In this document: positions 58,681 through 64,000 of the stretch, one piece after another | Layout: the number at the start of each line of letters is the position of its first letter | Position numbering within the stretch: position 1 is the first letter of the stretch | Assembly: GCA_030737835.1 (NCBI GenBank) | Contig: JAUJYN010000015.1 | Coordinates: 2,907,685-2,971,684, forward strand | Reading direction: 5' to 3' | From: Acorus gramineus | Taxonomy: Eukaryota; Streptophyta; Magnoliopsida; Acorales; Acoraceae | DNA: 64,000 nucleotides | The notes under the pieces: generated by a model | What the model saw: the letters and a program-made list of their open reading frames with translations, nothing else | What the model was told of the DNA's origin: nothing | Databases searched by the model: none | Translations under genes and position numbers: made by a program

Positions 58681-59291
58681 ATACCCTCGACCAACGGTAT
58701 GGTCTCTCCCCAAAAGTCCCAAGAGTCTCCCTCCAGGAGTGAGGGTGAGGGTGAGGTTGGTCGCGTTGCCGCGTGACCCTGTTATCCATGGGTTTCCACC
58801 CATGTTTTCTTTGAAAGGAAAGTGCTTATATATTGAACTGTTGTATGGTGATTGGTTTCCAGCCACTCACTGAGCTTGTAGCTCACCCCTCGCATACTGT
58901 TTCTTTACAGGGGCAGTGTTGGGCGTGGAGTTGGAGTTTCCCTGTGGCGTGGTCTTATGGGCGTGGAGCGTTCTTCCGGCGGGTGGCGAGTGCGAGGCTG
59001 TCAGCAGTCCTAGAGTCATTGTATGTATTGTAAATCGTGCATGTGGCACATGTTGTATTTTATTTGGTCTAGACTTGGCTCTCACAGGACAGTGATTGTG
59101 TATTCGAGTCTGTAATAATGTTTTTGGTTTACAGACATTGTTTATATTATGCTTCCGCTTTTTAGTCAGTTATCATTATCCTTGCTTTGCCACCTTGTGT
59201 GTTATTGTTGGAGTCTTTATTGACCTCAGGTATTGATAGTTGATATTTCATTATTGCCACGTCTCGGGGACGGCCGCCCTGGGGCGTGACA
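58681..59291 (+). mobile_element. LTR-A 3'-end fragment (+)
   Basis: Runs from CGACCAACGGTATGGTCTC through the acceptor-like TTTCTTTACAG and the stem-loop to GGGGCGTGACA (59291). With the reverse-oriented LTR starting at 59332 it forms a roughly 600-bp inverted repeat with a 40-bp spacer. Confidence 0.85.
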
Positions 59292-59331
59292 TCGACAAGG
59301 AGGTCGAGTATTGCTTTTCTCTCTTCTGCGG
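59292..59331. other. 40-bp remnant of pre-insertion DNA
   Basis: Lies between two LTR 3' ends and, after removing the solo LTR, continues directly into 62848. It is the left part of the sequence described at 62848-64000. Confidence 0.6.
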
Positions 59332-62302
59332 TGTCACGCCCCAGGCGTCCCCGAGACGTGGCAAAGATAATAAAATATCAGCTATCAATACCTGAGGTCA
59401 ATAAAGACTCCAACAACAATACACAAGGCGGCAAAGCAAGATAATGATAACTGACTAAAAAGCAGAAGCATAATATATAAACAATGTCTGTAAATCAAAA
59501 ACATTATTACAGACTCGAATACACAATCACTGTCCTGTGAGAGCCAAGTCTAGACCAAAGAAAATACAACCTGTGCCACATGCACGATTTACAATACATA
59601 CAATGACTCTAGGACTGCTGAAAGCCTCGCACTCGCCACCCGCCGGAAGAACGCTCTACGCCCATAAGACCACTCCACAGGTAAACTCCAACTCCACACC
59701 CAACACTGCCCCTGAAAAGAAACAGTATGCGAGGGGTGAGCTACAAGCTCAGTGAGTGGCTGGAAACCAATCACCATACTAAAGTTCAATACATAATCAA
59801 TTTCCTTTAAAGGAAAACATGGGTAGAAACCCATGGATAACTGGGTCACGCGGCGGCGCGACCAACCTCACCCCACCCTCACTCCCGGAGGGAGTCTTTT
59901 GGGACTTTTGGGGAGAGACCATACCGTCGGTCGAAGAGACCTGGATTTACTGGTCTACACAACACTACTGGATCATCTACATCTAGATAATCGCCCAACG
60001 GTGTCCTTGAACATCGATTAAAGACTGGACCCAACAACTATGGGAACGGTCGAACAACGAATGGGTCACGCGGCGATGTGTCTTCACCTCATCCCTACCC
60101 TCACTCTAGGAGGGAGACTATTGGGAATTTTGGAAGAGGCTTAGACTGCTCTACACCCTTGGTCCACCGGTAGCCTCTCCCGCGTAGCCTCTACCTGTTA
60201 TACTCCCACTATCAGTACACTTCCGAACACGTCGGTGGTACCTACGGACGGGAGCCCTCTGTCAGGACAGCTTTAATCGCCGGGAAGTCCCTACTCGGAT
60301 CCAACGAAGGGGAGAACCATTCCCACGCCCGCAACATCATTCGTTAACCCTCTCCTGAGTAGTATCTACAACCCGATCTCCTCAACTCACCGCTCTACAC
60401 TCTTGGTCCGCCAGTAGCCCTTTTCTCGGGTAGCCTCTACCTGGTATATTTCCACGATCAATACTCGTCTGAATGCATCAGTGGTACCTACGGATGGGAG
60501 CCCTCTGTCAGGACAACTAAACTCGAGAAGTTCCTACATCGGATCCAACGAAGGGGAGAACGATCCCATGTTCGCAAGGCGAACCCAATGGAAAACAACT
60601 ACTCTCGATATTCACTTATCGAGATATCAAAACACAGGCATAACAACAATCAACACACTCATATTAACCTTAAAGTAGTCATAGTCCCTATACGGGAGTA
60701 ACTACACAAGTTAGAGGGTCGTAACATCGCCGACCCACCCCACGCTCACCCTTTAGGGGTGTCATGGGCCTTTTCAGACTAGACCGCTCTCCACCCTTGG
60801 TCCACCCGGTAGCCTCTCCCACACTCCGTAGCCTCTACCTGGTATACTCCCACTATCAGTACTATCCGACGCATCGGAGGTACCTACGGACGGGAGCCCT
60901 CTGTCAGGTCAGCTTTCCAACGCCGGGGAGTCCCTACATTGGATCCAACCAAAAGGAGAAGACAGCCTACTCACGCGGATACGATCCTCTTGGATCCGTC
61001 GACAACGATTTCTAACACTACTAATGTCATGAATTCTCAAGAATTCCTCCAGGGCGCATAACTAAGATGCGGGGAAACATATATTATAACAACAAGGTTA
61101 TAATATTCTCTAGGACAGGCTCATAACAATATGCTCTCATTTTGATTTAATTAAATTAAACTAAATGGGAAACATGCATAGATCGGGGCTTTCCAATCAA
61201 GGGACATGGTGTCTAGGCATGTATGGGCCTCTATACATGGTATATGAGTGCATATCCCTAGCATACAAGGTCTAATATGGCATGGTTTCATCATATTATA
61301 ACATGCATTAACATCGTTTCTACATATTATAGCTAGGGGGCCCCATCGATGCGCGACGCGCGTCTATGCGGGTCGAGCGCATCCCTAGAGAGGGGGGGGG
61401 GGGATTGGAATTGAACCACTCACCTTACAACCCGGGACCTCGCGCATCCCATCCGACGAGATCTGCAAGGTAGGGGCATCCAATTTGGTGAGTAACAACA
61501 CAATTTACAACTAGAAATGATTAGAAATACCAAAGACATAGACATGCATGCATACGGGCTAGCACGCATGCGAGCACGTGCGTATGCACGCATGCCCGGG
61601 TGCCCCAGCACCTACCCGAGCCCCTGGGCAGCCACGCGCATGCCTCAGCACGCGCACGGACGCGCACGCACGCGCGCGCGCGCACTGGCCCCCAGCCCCG
61701 CGCCCAGACACATGCCCAGCCCAATGCCCCGCGCGCGCGCACTCCCACGCGCACCCCCGCTCGCGCCAGCACCCGCGCGCACCGGCGCACTCGCGCGCAC
61801 GCGCCCGCGCGCGTCTGCGCGCTCGTCAGCGCCTGCCAGCGCGCACGCACGCAGACAACCCCCAATGAGCGCCCAGCCAACCCTAAGCCCATTTTAACCC
61901 TCCCCAACCCCTCACACACACCCTAACACATCTACCCAACATGCATGACCTTCCCAACCATCCCAACAGCCCTTACAAATAAAAAAGAAGGGGAAGAGGA
62001 CTTACCAAAAGAGGGAAACGGAAAGGGGGAGGTGCGGGGCTCTCGACGCGCCCACGGCCACCTCAACCACCACTACCACCACCACCACCTCTTCAGCCTC
62101 TCCTCAGCCTCCTCCTTGGCTGAAAATCAGGGGGGAAGGATCATGAGGAGGGAGCTTGAGATAAGAGAAGATCAACAACAACAACAAAACCTAGCACCAC
62201 TTCCTCCTCCACCATCTTCTACTCTTTGTGACATTTAATCAAACACATGGGAGGCTTGAGAGAGAGGAAGAGAGAGCCCAAGAAAAATGGGCGTGGAAGT
62301 GA

Positions 62303-62350
<48 letters not shown>

Positions 62351-62842
62351 ATTTGTTGCACACAAATATCTAAAAGGGATGGAAATGACAAAATAATCCT
62401 TTGACTAGAAATTCTGCGCAAGCTTCACTAGAACAGCCATAACTTCCTCGATATAGCTCCGAATTGCACAATTCCAATTCCGTTGGAAAGCCAAGAAGAT
62501 TATCTACAACTTTTATGTTTATGCCAAGATCAAATAATCCCTCCAGCTATTTCGAAATTAGAGCTAAACATTGAACAGGGCTGCTGCCAAAATTTCCATC
62601 CCCGGGGTATACTTGGAAAAATACTCATAACTTTTACTACAGGAATCCAGTTGATCTAATTCCACTTTTGTACGAAAGCTAACTCAAAACTGGACATCTC
62701 ATAATAAAATCATATTTAAACCTCTTCATCTTGGATTTTAACAAAATCAAATCCAAATACCAAATTGGAAATACATAACTTCGAGGAAAAATTATGTAGC
62801 CAAATTTTCAATCAGAGCGCTCCAAATGACACAGGTACAACA
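59332..62842 (-). mobile_element. Solo LTR-A2 (-), 3511 bp
   Basis: Ends TGTCACGCCCCAGG and GGTACAACA, with a perfect TSD tgcgg (59327-59331 and 62843-62847). GC-rich block 61540-61860, hairpin near 61345, donor-like TTTTGGTAAGTCC on the minus strand near 62000, (GA)n 62302-62346. No internal region. Confidence 0.94.
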
Positions 62843-62847
62843 TGCGG

Positions 62848-64000
62848 AGAGTAAACTCCCGACGAGAAAGTATTTCTCGGGTCAAGGTGATCTATCGGGT
62901 GTCGGTGTGGATTTTTGACTGGGTGATGATGATGTGTTGTGTCGAATCCGGGTTCCTTCAAGTTTGGTTCCGTTACGCGCAGGGCGCTCCAAATCGCCAC
63001 TTGATGGATCGTCCAAGGTTGCTCGACCGCTTCTAGGGACGGTGTGATCGCCACTTGCTTTTCCTCAAAAACAAGGAAAGAGGATTTCTTTTGTTACTCA
63101 CCTATAGCGGGAAGTAATGGATTCTCTTCACGTTAACGCAGCTGACCACGCAACGCGGTGAAACTCAAGTACCTCGCACAAAAATGATTAAGATCCGGTT
63201 AGAGAAAGAGTGTAGTAAATTATTCTAAAATAAAAAAATGAAAAGATATTAAATATGACTCTTGAACACGCACCGCGTTGGTTTGTTTGGGGAGGGGACT
63301 AATAATGATTTTACTAACCCCTCCCCAAAAGATTTACCCCTTTAAAATGCAATGAAAAATGGGTTGGGATTGATAATGCTATAACTAAAGGATGTAAATG
63401 AAAATAAAAGAAAAGGAGACAAGATAACAAAGAAAGCCCTGTTTTATGTTAGAGCTTCTCCATCAACTTCTTCTTCTTCCTCCCTCTCTCCCTCTCACTG
63501 TTCACTCTCACTCTCACACTCAGATCTTTCTCGGCTATTTCTTCTTGCCTCAGCCTCTCTCACACTTTTAAGCAAATAAGCCCAAAAAATAAAACTCTTT
63601 TAATACTCCTTGCAAAACCCAAACAGCCAAACCCCTTTGAATAAAAACCAAAACCCCTCCTCTTTTTCTTTTTCTTTTTGTTCCTCCAAACAGCCTGGGC
63701 ACCTCTGTTTTCATTAAAATAGCCCAAGGTCCCTCCTCTTTTGTTTTTTTTTTTTTTTCTTTGCTTCCAAACAACCCGGGTGCCTCCTTCTTAATTCCTT
63801 GCAAAACAGCCCCAAAAACTCCCCCCTCTAAAACAGCCGACCTCCCCCTCCTTTTATAGCCTCTTGAAAACAACCAAATGCCATTGTTTTCCATCCTTTC
63901 TCCCTCTAATTAAAACCATCCAAATGACCTCCTCACAGTTCCAATCACTTCTCCTTTTCTCTCTTGTACTTGCCCTTTTGAACCAGCCAATACAAAGAGC
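62848..64000. other. Non-coding, retroelement-like sequence to the window end
   Basis: No gene recognised. Motifs such as ATCGCCACTTGCTTTTCCTC and TCGAATCCGGGTTCC resemble the leader or 3' region of plant Tat/Ogre-type gypsy elements. Then come an AT-rich stretch, a 12-bp inverted repeat (63286-63297 with 63318-63329) and a strongly pyrimidine-rich stretch (63460-64000) with repeated CCAAACAGCC motifs and T-runs. The 108-codon minus-strand frame (63894-63568) is a product of that composition. Confidence 0.35.

Noticed and set aside
63568-63894. 108-codon minus-strand frame near the right edge
   Set aside because: Lys/Gly/Leu-rich translation of a pyrimidine-rich, internally repetitive stretch; no recognisable domain.

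Overview
The window looks like plant (probable angiosperm) nuclear DNA made almost wholly of nested, decayed LTR retrotransposons. I find no intact host gene. Supports are Ty3/gypsy polyprotein relics, a tRNA-Met-type primer binding site, polypurine tracts (PPTs), LTRs with 5-bp target-site duplications (TSDs), a LINE relic and a Tourist-like MITE. I cannot name the species. Coordinates of degenerate relics are approximate; LTR ends were read base by base.

Most of the window belongs to one superfamily of very long LTRs (about 2.4-3.8 kb) that share a 3' end (GGGGCGTGACA on the sense strand). I call the subfamilies A (A1 with a longer 5' end, A2 with a shorter one), B, C and D. The internal relics (RT, integrase, chromodomain-like tail, tRNA-Met PBS) fit the chromovirus (Tekay/Del) branch of Ty3/gypsy.

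Layout. 1-5786: 3' part of element 1 (+), pol relic, PPT and a complete 3' LTR. 5787-9560: truncated LINE (-), AT-rich sequence, a 235-bp MITE and an AT microsatellite. 9560-14057: a 60-bp tandem repeat, then a gag-like relic split by a solo LTR-C. 14058-16987: truncated LTR-A (+). 16988-25130: element 2 (-) with 3' LTR, PPT, pol and gag relics, PBS and a rearranged 5' LTR. 25131-29980: unclassified DNA, LTR-D fragment, an A2 LTR (+) and another LTR fragment. 29981-43751: pol relic of element 3 (+), split by a 12.5-kb solo LTR that itself holds a solo B carrying a solo B, plus a solo A2; the nest is four layers deep. 43752-50146: truncated LTRs. 50147-50939: an LTR-like segment of another (Tat/Ogre-like) gypsy lineage. 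50940-59291: LTR fragments with a solo B (+) interrupted by a solo A2 (-), then an inverted junction. 59332-62842: solo A2 (-) inside 62848-64000, an undefined retroelement-like sequence.

No coding region is functional: the three pol relics share a deletion from the RT catalytic motif to the integrase zinc finger, plus a shared nonsense codon. This points to non-autonomous elements copied in trans. The more interesting signal is in the LTRs. Subfamilies with different interiors keep the same series of splice donor and acceptor signals, an invariant stem-loop near the 3' end, a GC-rich alternating purine-pyrimidine block and further hairpins. Many long reading frames in the GC-rich blocks are low-complexity artefacts and are not annotated as genes.
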